Of a DNA stretch of 64,000 nt, positions 25,595 to 37,181 are shown one piece after another (positions within the stretch are counted from its first letter, which is position 1; each line of letters starts with the position of its first letter). Origin of the DNA: Siniperca chuatsi (Eukaryota; Chordata; Actinopteri; Centrarchiformes; Sinipercidae); assembly GCF_020085105.1 (NCBI RefSeq), contig NC_058044.1, positions 23,743,206 to 23,807,205 on the forward strand, read 5' to 3'. The notes under the pieces are model-generated. The model was not told the DNA's origin. It made no database searches and saw only the letters and a list, made by a program, of their open reading frames with translations. The translations under genes were made by a program, and so were the position numbers.

Positions 25595-28500
25595 ATGTGG
25601 GGTTCAGGTCTGTTGCTCCTCCTGGTCGGACTCTGGCATCCGTCCCACTCCCAGATCTCTGAGCCCATGCTTCAGGTTGTAACACAGACGATGCTTCCTC
25701 CTGATAGTCTGCACAACCCCACGCAACTCAACTATGGGATGGCTGTAACGGACGTGGATGGTGATGGTGACCTAGAAGTGGTAGTGGCAGGGTGAGTGTG
25801 AAAATGGTTAACGTGCTGACGGCATGACAGTACGCATCTGTTAGCTGTATCTTGTGTTCAAAAATTCTTTTATGAAACTGTGTGCAAAACAAACCTGTGT
25901 GATGTTCTCCCTCAGGTACGATGGGCCCAACCTGGTACTGAAGTACGATCGCACTCAAAACAGGCTGGTAAACATTGCTGTTGATGACAGTAACTCTCCA
26001 TACTACGCCCTGAGGGACCGAGCAGGAAATGCTATTGGAGTTACTGCCTGTGATGTGGATGGAGATGGACGTGAGGAGATCTACTTCCTCAATACAAACA
26101 ATGCTTACTCTGGTAAATTGTGCATTCTTATGATATGTGCGCAAAATGTTTGCCCCAGCAAGTAATTTCAGGTAGCTGAATGACTTTTTCTCATGATAAC
26201 TGATTGTTTTTGTGCAGGACGGGCAACTTATTCAGACAAGCTCTTCAAGTTTCGGAATGGCCGCTTCGAAGATCTTCTGAGTGACGAGCTCAATGTGCGT
26301 CGTGGCGTCGCTAATCGCATGGCAGGACGTTCGGTTGCATGTGTTGACATAAAGGTCAGTAAACCCACTTTGTAAGTAAAGTCCCACAACCTGATTCTTC
26401 ATATCGCACCCTCTGTGTTTCCTCTTCCTCCTTCCAAACAACCTTCCTCTCACTCTCTTGCCTGTTGTTGCTCTGCAGGGAACAGGCCGTTACTCAATCT
26501 ACGTAGCCAACTATGCCAGTGGCAACGTCGGTCCCCACGCTCTCTTAGAAATGGATGAGGCAGCCAGTGATGTCACCAAGGGAATCGTCGCTCTGTCTGA
26601 CGTGGCCGCCAAGGCCGGGGTCGACAAGTTCACAGGTCAGGAGTCGGATTAGAGAAGTGAAGTCTGTGATGTTTTGAAGTGTGCTGAATCAGCTGAAGCA
26701 TTCACGGTTTGCTTGTGGAGCAGGTGGGCGCGGTGTGGTGGTTGGACCGATCCTGAGCCAGTCGAGGTCGGATGTGTTCTGCGACAACGAGAACGGACCC
26801 AACTTCCTTTTCAAGAATAATGGAGATGGGACTTTTGTTGATATGGCCAGACAGGCAGGTGAGTATGAAACAGGAAGTGAAGAAGCTGAAAGGTATAGTC
26901 AGAAGTAGAAATACTACTAATATAAGTTAGTAGTTGCTGAGGCACTTGTATGTCTTGCAAAGTTTATACTTTTGGTTTCACTCCAAATATTCTATTTTTT
27001 GTCCTCTTATGTTTAATGCCTACCAGTATTTTTAGCCATGCTAGCAGCATGGCTCAAAGGAGGGCGGCCTGTCAGTCGATCGGCCCAACACTTTGGTCCT
27101 GACCGAAACGTCTCAGTAGCTATTGGATGGATTGTAATGAAAATACTTTCGTTGATGACTAAATAAAAGTACTACAAAACAAAAGTATTGCAAAACTGAT
27201 GACATTATTCTCAGCTGTAGTTTGTGTTTAGTGCTAATTAGCAGATGTTAGCATGCTAACACACTAAACTAAGACGGTGACCATGGTAAACAAACATTGT
27301 GACTGCTAAACATCAGCATGTTAGCATTTTCATTGTGAGCATGTTAGCATGTTTATGTTTAGCTCAAAGCACCATCTGCCTAAGTACAACCTAAAGCTTT
27401 GTTTATACTCGCGCAAGACAGCGTGGCACGGGCCTCCACAGAGCTGCGAGCATGCCCCTAACCCTCGCGCCGGGGACACTGCGTTGACCATAAACCCGGC
27501 CTTAGAGAGTGTAAAGTTAGTTAGTCTCCAGCTAACATGGCTGGAGACACTTGTTTCTTGACCAGTGAGGTCATTGAAATTGAAATATTGAGGTTATTAC
27601 CCTGAAAATGTAGTCTGGCAGACAGCAATACATTCTGGGACCCCCGACCAGAGTGTCTTTTTTTCATACTACCACTAGAAGTCGCTAATGTTGGGAATTT
27701 TCAAATCCTACACATAGGGGCTTCAAAAATAATTGATATCCAAATACAGTATATTATTTTTCCAGCACTAAGGCTTTCAACATTGTGTCAACTTCTAAAG
27801 GTGTGGAGGACCGGTACCAGCATGGCAGAGGAGTAGCACTAGCCGACTTCAATGGCGATGGAAAGACAGACATCGTCTATGGCAACTGGAACGGCCCACA
27901 CAGACTTTTCCTGCAGGGCAGCGACTCTAAATTCCGGGTAAGGAAGGAGAACAGGATGGTGGCGGAAAACAAATAAAAAGTGGATGACTATATAAAAGTC
28001 TGTAAGATGGTAAGAGTTTGATGAAGACTTGACAGTGTTCTCTTGTGCAGAACATAGCAACTGGAGGATTTTCTGCTCCCTCACCTATTCGCACAGTCAT
28101 CGCCGCCGACTTTGACAATGACAAGGAGCTGGAAGTGTTTTTCAACAACATTGCTTACAGAGGCAACGCCCCTAACAGGCTGTTCAGGTAACATTTCAAT
28201 CATCATGTGAACCCAAGGTCTAGTGAGAAGCATCAAACAATTAAAAAATAACTGGCAGTAAAACACTTCCTGCATTATTGTTTACATTATTAGCTATTTT
28301 GAGAATCTTGTGTGTTTGTTTGCAGGGTGTCAAGAAGAGCTGATGCCGACCCTTTGATCCAGGAGCTTAATGTGGGAGAGGCTGCGGAGCCACAGGGGCG
28401 AGGAACAGGTCAGCTATCTCTAAACCCAGACCAGAGGACATCTGACAGCATATTTTCATCAGTTTTATTCTCAAAATGTTATAACCTGACGTGAATATGT

Positions 28501-30142
28501 GACACCTCTGCTACCTCTCTGTTTGGATGAGATTTACAGAGACACAGCTGTCAGATAAAACACCACAGAGAAGTTGCTATGTAGGTCACTGCAGCGAAAG
28601 CTCTGTCTGTTTTGGACAGGTGGCACTGTGACAGACTTGGATGGGGACGGACAGCTGGACCTGCTGCTGGCACATGGGGAGAGCGCCCAGCAGCCAATCT
28701 CTGTCTTCAAGGTCACACAGGTGTGTATGTGCATGTGTGTTTTTTGTCAGTGGTGGTATTTGTATGTAAAATATGAATGAACATTTCCCTCTAAAATGTA
28801 GTGGAGTAGAAGTATAAAGTAGCATAAAATGGAAGTACTCAAGTAAAGTACAAGTACCTCAAAATTGTACTTAAGTACAGTAGTTGAGTAAATGTACTTA
28901 GTTATATTCCACCACTTGTGTTTGTTTATAACTGAGCCCTAAAGATCCACAACCTAAACTGTAAACCTCATCAGGGCTCGTCCAACAACTGGCTGCGGGT
29001 CATCCCTCGCACCAAGTTTGGCTCTTTTGCCCGGGGAGCCAAGGTAACAGCCTTCACCAATCAGAGTGGAGCTCACACACGCATCATTGACGGAGGCTCG
29101 GGGTACCTGTGTGAGATGGAGCCTGTCGCACACTTTGGTTTAGGTAACTTACTTTTACACTTTAAAATTCATACACACTGAAAGAAAATGGGACAAACAT
29201 AAAACTCAAGTAAAAGCCAGTAGGTCACAGTAGGCATGTTTTTTTTTTAAACTATGGACAGAGCCAGGCTGTTTCCACTCTTTATGCTAAGCTAAGCTAA
29301 GCTAATCACCTCCTGGCTCTAGCTTCATACTTAACGTACAGACATGAGAGTGTTATCAGTCCTCTCATCTAGTTCTCAGCAAGAGAGCAAATATTTCCCT
29401 AAATCTCAAACTATTGCTTCAACATGTAATACCATGTGTTGTCCTACCACACACAGAAAATTATGTAACTTTTTGAACAGTTTATTTTCCTCCTGTGTGA
29501 TTCTCAGTGATTTATCTCCCCATGACTCCCAGGAAACGATGAGGTGACGGTAGTGGAGGTCTCCTGGCCAGATGGCAGCTTCATCACTCGAACCCTCCAG
29601 TCTGGTGAAATGAACTCAGTGGTGGAAGTAGCCTATCCCAAAGAAGGGGAAACTGCTGTGCTTACCAATGACACGCAGGTACACAGAACGGCTCCACGGC
29701 ATGAATTATGAACACGAGTAATATTCCAGTCAGTCTGTGGCCTTATAAACTAATCCAACCCACCACAGTCAGTCTCTTGGCCGAGTTCAGTTCAGTTAGA
29801 AGCTGTTTTATAACTAAATATCGCCAGCAGACAACACAAAAGACAGATCAGTCAGTAACATTACTGATTGAGTGCTGACACAGATGATCATTTGTCGTCC
29901 TTTGTCTGTAAGATCTAAATGAATCAACATATTTGAATATCAATGAATTTCTTTCTTCTTTTTGTTCAGTGTGGTAAAGGTCTTACTGTCCAGAACGGCC
30001 GCTGTGCAGGTAAGCAAATTTTATTATTTCTAATTTTTTTAAATGAAGTGCCTTTTTAGAGATGAATAAATCCATTTAAAATCAAATATTATTTGTTTTC
30101 TTTTTAATTTCCTTTAATGTTTATGTTTCTACAGGTCTGTGA
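25595..30142 (+). CDS. crtac1: Cartilage acidic protein 1
   Basis: Secreted, calcium-binding beta-propeller glycoprotein. The mammalian form is a cartilage marker and, as LOTUS, a Nogo-receptor antagonist. Thirteen exons: 25595-25791, 25916-26112, 26218-26354, 26479-26635, 26724-26858, 27801-27937, 28051-28187, 28326-28408, 28620-28720, 28975-29143, 29533-29678, 29970-30009, 30135-30142; 547 codons plus stop, phase consistent. Signal peptide at residues 1-19 (MWGSGLLLLLVGLWHPSHS). FG-GAP/VCBS calcium loops include DVDGDGDLE, DVDGDGREE, DFNGDGKTD, DFDNDKELE and DLDGDGQLD. An ASPIC/UnbV domain covers about residues 430-530. The ATG at 25595 is chosen because it opens the signal peptide; an AG just upstream may be a splice acceptor. 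The model stops at CGKGLTVQNGRCAGL, where human CRTAC1 enters its EGF-like domain. Confidence 0.93.
27030..27395 (+). repeat. Teleost TTAGCATG dispersed repeat, copy 2 (crtac1 intron)
   Basis: Same blocks as the copy at 855-1262, with better preserved TTAGCATGCTAACA repeats, inside the crtac1 intron between 26858 and 27801. Immediately downstream (about 27.40-27.72 kb) is another TE-like stretch ending in AAATCCTACACATAGGGG that I could not classify. Confidence 0.7.
28795..28915 (-). repeat. Teleost ACTCAAGTA-type dispersed repeat (crtac1 intron)
   Basis: Runs of AAGTACTCAAGTAAAGTACAA and AGTAAATGTACTTAGTTA-type sequence ending in CCACCACTTG. Related pieces occur at about 3418-3560, 46905-47105, 49965-50005 and 55957-56075. 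A noncoding repeat abundant in teleosts. Confidence 0.6.
29210..29440 (+). repeat. Teleost AGCTAAGCTAA-type dispersed repeat (crtac1 intron)
   Basis: Contains GACAGAGCCAGGCTGTTTCC, then a four-fold GCTAA repeat, GGCTCTAGCTTCATACTTAA and AGAGTGTTATCAGTCCTCTC, the blocks of a familiar teleost repeat. An inverted fragment is at 5795-5890. Confidence 0.6.
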
Positions 30143-30380
30143 GGATAATCACATGAAATGCAATACAAAATTGCTGTGGAAAATGTTACAGAAAACATGA
30201 TTTTAAAATACTTTTCTTTTTGTCTGTGCTTTAAGACAGGGGCCTTGTTGTTTTCTTTACTCTATGAGTAGTTTTAATATTTTTGTGTTTCTTATTTTTC
30301 TCTTTAACTGTTCATATTTCACTTTTACTGCTACTGCTAGGTTATGGTTGTTATTTTGATGTGCCATGACAAACTCCCTA

Positions 30381-30386
30381 AATAAA
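30381..30386 (+). other. crtac1 polyadenylation signal
   Basis: AATAAA about 240 bp after the crtac1 stop codon, the first canonical hexamer downstream. It supports the gene ending at the short EGF-less terminus. Confidence 0.6.
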
Positions 30387-31416
30387 CTGCTACAAATCAA
30401 TATGGTCAGATTATCATTTCATAGGTACAAAAAAACCCATCTGTCTTAAGTAGTTTGAGACACTCCCCATTTAGTCCCACATACAACCTCTTCACTCCAT
30501 GTACTTTGATTGACAATCGCAGCAAACACAAGCTAGTGCCGCCTGCATGTTTGAAGACATACTGAGTTTTCACTAAAACCTGAAGCCAGCTGAAAATGAA
30601 TTAGTAAGAACAAGACATGAACTCTGTGGCTGACACAGACTAGCTGTAATAATCAGAAAGGACTAGCTTTCTGTACAAAGGAAAGATATGGAGTTCCTTT
30701 ATTCCCACGTATCTTCTGTGTTTGCACGCCTCTCTTCTGCCTTTTCTCGTCTTCCCTCCACGTGACTGTCATCTCCATCAGTTTCAACCATTTATACTGT
30801 GTTGTCATAATCTGATGTCTGCTTTTCTTTGTTTTCCTCCACCATTTTTTTCTTATTCTCCCCTATTCTGTCCCTCCATTCATGCAGCGATGCCTCCATT
30901 TTACGAAGGTGTCCGCTCCACCTCTGTCTCCACGTTTGAAGCCTTCTTTTTTAAGACTGTTTTACAACAGTGCGTCATGGTGCTGTCTGCACTGGCAGAT
31001 CTCAGGGGATGGTAGTCATGAAGGTAACAATGATACAGTAAGCTTTTATCCAGCACTGCATGCCTGGACCAAGCATTTGCTAAAAGACTTGACTTCCTGT
31101 GACATGCACTAACGGTGAGTCAGTTATCAGAATGCATATCCCAGTAGTCTGGACACTTCCTGTTTGCTCTGGTGAGCTGAATGCATGCAGTGGTCCCTAC
31201 ATGAAAAACTGTGATCAGTATCATGCGCTTTACCCAGCTAAAAGTGCTGCAGTGTCGTATATCAAGTCAAGCGTGCATGCAAACATGAGGGACCTTTCCT
31301 GACCAAAGCTTGTCAAAACATTAAATAAGCAAGGTTTTTTTTAATCTGACATTTAATGTCTGATGTTTTTAGTTCATGCAATACGTTTAAATCATTATCA
31401 TTATTATGTACTATAG

Positions 31417-31645
31417 GCCTTTTCCACAGCAGACATTTTGATTTGTCATAGTAGGAAAATCACGTGTTACTAATAACGTTAACGATGTCTCTATTCTATT
31501 CAAGTGTCCCAGTAAGCTGTGACAGTGAGCCAGCACGCACAATACCAGGACCCTGAAACTAATGCAGTTAAAAGGAATTCATTTCATTTACACGTGTGAT
31601 TTTCCTACTGTGACACGTCAAAATGTCATTTGTGAAAAAGGCCCA
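31417..31645. mobile_element. MITE with about 48-bp terminal inverted repeats (family B)
   Basis: The left end reads GGCCTTTTCCACAGCAGACA and the right end, reverse-complemented, reads GGCCTTTTTCACAAATGACA. The similarity continues for about 48 bp to TAGGAAAATCAC. The internal part (GTGCCAGTGAGCCAGCATGC-like, then CAGGACCCTGA) recurs at 36955-37160. No ORF; the target-site duplication is unclear. Confidence 0.7.
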
Positions 31646-31836
31646 TTATGCATAAAATAAATATCCTTATACCTACTTTCCAGTAAATAATTTGCAGTAA
31701 ATTTCACATGATTATATGAAAATATGTCTATATAGTCGATGGTTTAATGAAATCCTGTCCTGCCAAGATGACCAAAAGGGATCACAAACTGTGAGAAAGC
31801 ACTATTCATGTGTCAAAACAGGAATAATTAACAACA

Positions 31837-32407
31837 TTAAAGCAGCCATGATTGATTTTTTTGTTGTTGTTTTTTTGGCCACTTGGAGGCAGTGGAACAA
31901 GGGGTAAACACATTGATATATTATTACCCAACAAAGGCTAAGGTTATGGCTAATGTGTCCGCCAACAGTTGCTTATTTACACATCCAGCAGTTACGGAGC
32001 AACATTATCATTCATTTGGAGTCGTGTTTCTGTTCACCTGATGAACGTGTCCAATATTCATTCTCCTTTTAGCTCTGTTAGCTGGCTCTTTAGCTGCTAA
32101 ATGCTCTACTATGTTCACCAGCTAGTTGCTAACTTTGTCTGCCAGCTGTTTGGTGATGGACAGGTAGTGTACAGTGAGTTTATCAGAGCTCATTTGCTGA
32201 AAAAATCTGCCACCTGTAGCTGGAAATGACACTGATGAGAGCACCAAGACTGAGACAAAACAGTAAACTTGCATAAACCAAAACAATAAGCTAAAAGATG
32301 CTAAAAGCTATACAGGGCCAGGTGAACATTCACTACAAGCGACCTCTTAAAGTCATCTACAGTCATTTGATCCATTATTCATATAGAAATGTTTAGTGCA
32401 GCTTTAA
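31837..32407 (+). mobile_element. TTAA-flanked MITE (family A, copy 1)
   Basis: Bounded by TTAA on both sides with short inverted ends (TTAAAGCAGCC ... GCAGCTTTAA). Internal blocks TTTTGGCCACTTGG, TTTACACATCCAGCAGTTAC and CATTCATTTGGAGTCGTGTT recur at 37182-37738 and 60299-60847. TTAA targets are typical of piggyBac and Kolobok elements; no transposase is encoded. Confidence 0.7.
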
Positions 32408-32439
32408 TAATGCTTTCCATTTAGGAATTCCAGTTGCAG

Positions 32440-32580
32440 AGCCCTGCTACTGTGCATGCTGGGTTACAATCATGACTTTCTGCCACACCTGAATGGAACG
32501 AGGCCATTATTAATGTTATTATAAACACCTGTGCTTTTCCTGCTGTGACCAGTCAAAAGGTCTGCCATAGTAAAGGTCTA
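32440..32580. mobile_element. Fragment of the family B MITE
   Basis: Contains TACTGTGCATGCTGGG, GGCCATTATTAATGTTATTA and CACCTGTGCTTTTCCTGCTG, all matching the family B consensus blocks. It ends with a recognisable inverted end (GTCAAAAGGTCTGCCATAGT). Confidence 0.55.
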
Positions 32581-32646
32581 TTTTGTGGATTTACAGTTCA
32601 ATAACAAAGAAAGATGAGCTCTGTGTGCAGCTGTGATGAAACAGTA

Positions 32647-33853
32647 TTTATTTGACATCAGTCATATATACCTCATTGCCATGTGTATCAAACAACAAGC
32701 AGTACGAAAGTTTGTTCTTGCACAAAATGTCACCAAAATAAAAGACACATTCACATTTGCGAGCCAGTTTTTGGCGGTTATTGTTCTTTGGAAGTTCGTT
32801 CAGAAATCAAGGAAGGGTTGGTGTATTTTAAAACACTATGGGTTAAGATTCAGGAAGACTTTTTGACCCATCCTTTGTCTACTTACTACTGCATTTAATG
32901 CACAATATGTCTTTGCATAATCAAAATTTAGGAAGAGTTGGTCTCACTCATTGAAACCAAGAGGTTAGTACTTAAATTTGTGCAAGTGTCTGTATTTGTG
33001 TGTCAACCAAATAAAATATAGGCTTCACGTGAGAAATATGGAAGATCTGCTACATAATATACATGGATGGGCTGAATGACATTCATCTGCTACCAGACAG
33101 CATGATTTACATCAGAGGTGAAGGAGGAAGAGGATCTTTGTACAGTTTATCTGGGCTGTGGGGAGGTGAAACTTTGTGATTCCCTGTTCAAGTACTTGAA
33201 ACTCAAGACAGAGCTGCAGATAACATTTTTAAAAGCCAGTGTCTGGTGTGCAGGGTTGATGGTGATGAGTTCAGTCCAGTTTCCTGGTTGGTCTAGTGTG
33301 ATCGGGGTGCCGTTGTGGCTGATGTGAGCTGCATGGTGCAACTGTGGTGGCTGAGGTATGAGGTTTGGTGAGGCTTGTGGTCTTCACTCCTGCCTCTACA
33401 CTTCCACACTCCTCCCTCTTTTTCCTTACATCCTTCTATCCTTTTCTCACGCACCAGATTACGCATAGCTGTGGTAACTTCAAAGAGGACAGGAAGGAAG
33501 GTCATGGTACAATCACACAAAGCAGTACTAGCTAAATGTTTTGGTGTTGTTTTTTTCTTTTCTCTGAGACATTGCATCCTACAGTACCATGACTGTGTCG
33601 GCGCATGCACATTGCTTTGCAACAAACTACTAAAGTGTGTGTATTAAGCGTTCACTGTGAAAAAAAGCTTGAACAACTTTAGCAAGTCTTGGCACGTCAG
33701 GAGCCACATGCCTCTCTTTGTTAAAATCTAGCGAATCCTTTGTGTGAGCGTAGCTTTGGGATGTATGGGCTAAGTGTTGGAACAGTAGCTGTATCATTGT
33801 CCTCAGTTTTCCTCCAGGGTTGTGAGTGATCAGGGGGACACGCTTGTACCCAG
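32647..33853 (-). other. Candidate golga7b 3' UTR
   Basis: This follows the golga7b stop on the minus strand. AATAAA (plus-strand TTTATT at 32647-32652) would give a 3' UTR of about 1.2 kb. No other gene is seen here. Confidence 0.4.
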
Positions 33854-36752
33854 TCATCGAGCAGTGCTGCCGGACACAGAGCTGCTCCCTGAGCTGGAGC
33901 CACTGGAGCCCCGGTCTTCATAGATGGAAATCTCTATCTGGTGGGAGAGTAGTTAGGGACCAAGAACTTGCTGTGGAGTGTTGTTAATTAAACAGCAAAG
34001 ATAAATGCTCATGCTTTTGTGTGCATGCACCCAAAAAGTAAGGATACGACACGCATTCCCCTTTCTATGGGATCTGTGATGAGCAGCCCTCTGGGAGCAT
34101 AGATCTTCTCATTCTGCTCCTGAATGTACTTAGCTATCTTCTTCAACACCTGACACACAGACGGAAGAACAATGAGAAATGGTATGAAATTCCAGGCATG
34201 CTAATCATTGTCCCAGACCTTAAAAATGCATTGAGTTTGAGATCACCAGTCTGACCTTCTCATAGCGTGTCTCCATGCAGAGGAAGATGAGATATGCTGT
34301 AGCACAGGCCAGACACCCCTCCAGGTAGGACTGGCCTCCTATCTTTTCTGCCTCTGCGTAGTAGTTATTCAGCGTCTTCACAGTGTCCTCAAACAGTGTC
34401 CGCTCAATCTGGAGACACACGCAGAGTTAGGAGTGGTGAGACCAGGAACAGTTAGTTATATGGTATGTGTCTTTACCACTAGACCTGTACAGTGGTAAGG
34501 CAGGTAAAACATTGGAAAACATGCCAGTTTGTTTGTCTTTAATCATTAATGAGCACATATTGCAGAGTCTACTATGGGTATTCACCAGATACCTTTAAAA
34601 AAAAAAAAGTATTAATTTTTAATTGTCGGCAAACTTACTATTCTTGTTTGTATTTATGAATATATAGTAGTTGCTGGGGTGAGCTGGGGAGGGGGTGTGT
34701 GTGTGTGTGTGTGTGTGTGTGTTCAAAAGTAAAAAAAAAATGTTCTAAGAAATGTTTGTATTACTGTCGTAATGGATCTCGATATAAATAAAACAAAATT
34801 ATTCGCACATATTGCTTTGAATTTAGCAACTATTATCCCTTCCAACACTGAGGAAACGGTGGTATTCAAATGATTTTGTGAGAGAAAGCCCTCCATTACT
34901 GTTTTCATAGGCAAATATCTCCGTGTCAATTCACGTGCCTCACACAACACACTGGTGGCATTAATAAACAAACAGATCAATTAAAGTGTTACAGTAGTTT
35001 ATATCATGTGTTGCTCTTGAATTATTCTGTTCACACACACACATGACATCATGTCATACCAAGTACTATGATGACTACAAATTCACATGCATGTATGGTT
35101 GGAGGCTACCGTCTCCTCACCCTGCTCTCCAGCTCAGAGGGGAACTTGGTCTGAAACTTGCAGGTGGTTCCTTCGCTGTAGTCTCTCTGGATGAAGACTT
35201 TATTAGCCAGAGATGCACTGTGCCTCAGCTCCTGCAGATTGTGGAACTGGGGAGGATACATCACACACACACACAAATATAATGAGGTTAGATACAGTGT
35301 GTCTTTAATGAGTCCCCAGAGAGAACTCCATCTCCATCTGTGCACCTGTTCACTCATAATGTGTCCAAACAGCGGCTGATTCGGAAGTAGAGGATGATAG
35401 AGGAGAAGCAGACAATGTGCGATCAATCACTCTGTGGCTCAGTGTCTGCACTCATTTCTGCCTTGTTGTCTGTTGGAGCAGAGCCCAGCATTGGACATAC
35501 TATCTTTTCCACACACACACACTCAGTCTCTGGTCTTACAGGGGGGACTAAAGCTTGCAGGAGATGGGACAATATCTCACTACATTTCACAACAGATTGA
35601 TCAGGCGGAACAAGATGAGGCAGACTGTTAAAAGCCCACCCAAACTCTTGTAATCTCTAGTGTTTCAGAATCATAATCAGAAATACTTTATTGATCCCCA
35701 AGGGGAAACTCTTTCATTACAGCAGCTCACTGTCAGAAGCTCTAAGCAAATCAGAATATAATACACTATAATACAGGTCAGATCAATTAAGTACCAAGTG
35801 GAAATAAGTATAAAATTAAAATAAGTGGAAAGTACAAAGTGGATTTACCGGTTGATGATAAGTATGTACTGTATAATAATACAATGTAATAATATAAGTA
35901 GTAAGTAATAGTGCATGAACTGTCAAGTTAAGTGTAGCTTATTAAGATGATTATGAGAAGGTGGATATTGCACAGCAGTAATAGAAGTATGAATAAATAT
36001 CAATAAATAGGGAATTTTAAACTGAAAAGAGTATATTGCACAGCAGTATTAAACACAGAATACTGCACAATTATTTCAAGTATTGCAGTGACATGCCAGA
36101 AATGTTGATTGCATTAAGGTGGGTGTTGGGTAGGCGAAACATCAATTTTGTTCTTTACCTTTAATTTATTTTTAGCATTCATGAAAGCACAGATGGAGGC
36201 GAAAGAGGCCGGAAAAGCAGTGAGGAAGGTCAGGGCGGCGTGGCTTCTGTCCATGGTGCTGAACGCTTTTCCTCCGCGTGTGCGTGCGTGTGCGTGTGTG
36301 TGTGTGGGGGGGCAACAGTCACTGTCACCGGATTAACGGGGCGTCTCAACAGACAAAAACAGATCTGCTTTCACCAAAACAATTTAACATCCCGGGGGAG
36401 GACCGCACGGTGATCCGCTGTTTCCGCCCCAGTTCTGTTTCCATGGAGCGCTAGCTGGCTTTCAAAATTTTTATGTTTTTTAAACATTTAAATTTTAAAA
36501 CGCCAGAGCACGCGTACAGCAGGAGAAACGGCCAACCATTTGGACGGAGCTGGCATGTAGGACACAGCCGTCAGTAGTGAAGTGAGCCGCAACTGAATCA
36601 GTGTGGCACAGATTCACCGTGTGCAGCATCACTGCCCTCACTGACCACGTTAACTGCCCCCGCGCCTGTTTTATCGGAATGATAATAAAACTGTTTGTGC
36701 TGCAAATCGAAGCATCAGCAGGAAAACTAAACAGCCTTACCTCTGTCGCCAT
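33854..36752 (-). CDS. golga7b: Golgin subfamily A member 7B
   Basis: Membrane-associated partner of DHHC palmitoyltransferases; mammalian GOLGA7B stabilises DHHC5 at the plasma membrane. Exons on the minus strand: 36752-36741 (MATE only), 35246-35121, 34408-34256, 34149-34048, 33937-33854; 158 codons plus stop. The Erf4/GCP16 domain is clear: [49 protein letters not shown] (with the CLAC cysteines that are palmitoylated in the family), [15 protein letters not shown] and [19 protein letters not shown]. The C-terminal tail is Ser/Gly-rich, as in GOLGA7B and unlike the shorter GOLGA7. An upstream in-frame ATG exists, but MATE matches the family start. The first coding exon carries only 12 nt, followed by an intron of about 1.5 kb. 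Confidence 0.93.
35672..36120 (-). mobile_element. LINE 3'-tail-type repeat in golga7b intron 1
   Basis: Begins with AATACTTTATTGATCCCCA, the reverse complement of a very common teleost LINE 3' end. It continues as AT-rich tail-like sequence with ATATTGCACAGCAGTA repeated. No coding part is present. Confidence 0.5.
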
Positions 36753-36789
36753 GTTGCCATCCGCAGCCGTAGGGACGAGTCCCTGCATG

Positions 36790-36875
36790 CGCTGAAATCG
36801 CTTTAGTGGGACACGGGGACGGTTGGAGGCGGGGGGAGGAGATAGGAGGGCGGGGTCAATGGGGCGCGGCTAACG
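36790..36875 (-). promoter_or_regulatory. golga7b GC-rich promoter
   Basis: Just upstream of the first coding exon the sequence turns GC-rich with repeated GC boxes (GGAGGCGGGG, GGAGGGCGGGGTC, GGGGCGCGGC). No TATA box is seen. This fits a broad CpG-type promoter. Confidence 0.5.
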
Positions 36876-36954
36876 CACGTATGTTTAGGTCATATCAATT
36901 CAGCTTTTCTACAGTCTCACATGAGTTTTGAAGCTGCCTTAAAGACAATATATT

Positions 36955-37160
36955 AACTTGTCATTGGCAGGTGTTACTAATAACATTAACGATGGCTCCG
37001 TTCTGTTAATAAGTGTGCCAGTGAGCCAGCATGCACAGTATCAGGACCCTGAGACCAGAGCAGCTAAATGGAATTCAGCCATCATTAATCTTATCATTTA
37101 CACTTGTGCTTTCCTTACTGTGATGTGTAAAAAAGTTGTTTTCTGTGAAAAAGCCCTATT
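36955..37160. mobile_element. Family B MITE, copy 2 (left end degraded)
   Basis: Shares GTTACTAATAACATTAACGA, CAGTGAGCCAGCATGCACAG and TCAGGACCCTGA blocks with the copy at 31417. The right inverted end is retained (CTTACTGTGATGTG through TGTGAAAAAGCCC). Confidence 0.6.
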
Positions 37161-37181
37161 GTGTGGGAGCAAAGAACGGCC

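Larger units (their letters stand above)
30400..32640. other. Intergenic, crtac1 to golga7b (convergent)
   Basis: No gene recognised. The left part (30.4-31.4 kb) shows nothing I can name. From 31417 the space is taken up by two MITE families, listed separately. Confidence 0.5.

Noticed and set aside
31700-32407. Possible viral or LTR element between crtac1 and golga7b
   Set aside because: Short TTAA-bounded unit with inverted, not direct, ends and no protein motifs; a DNA-transposon derivative.
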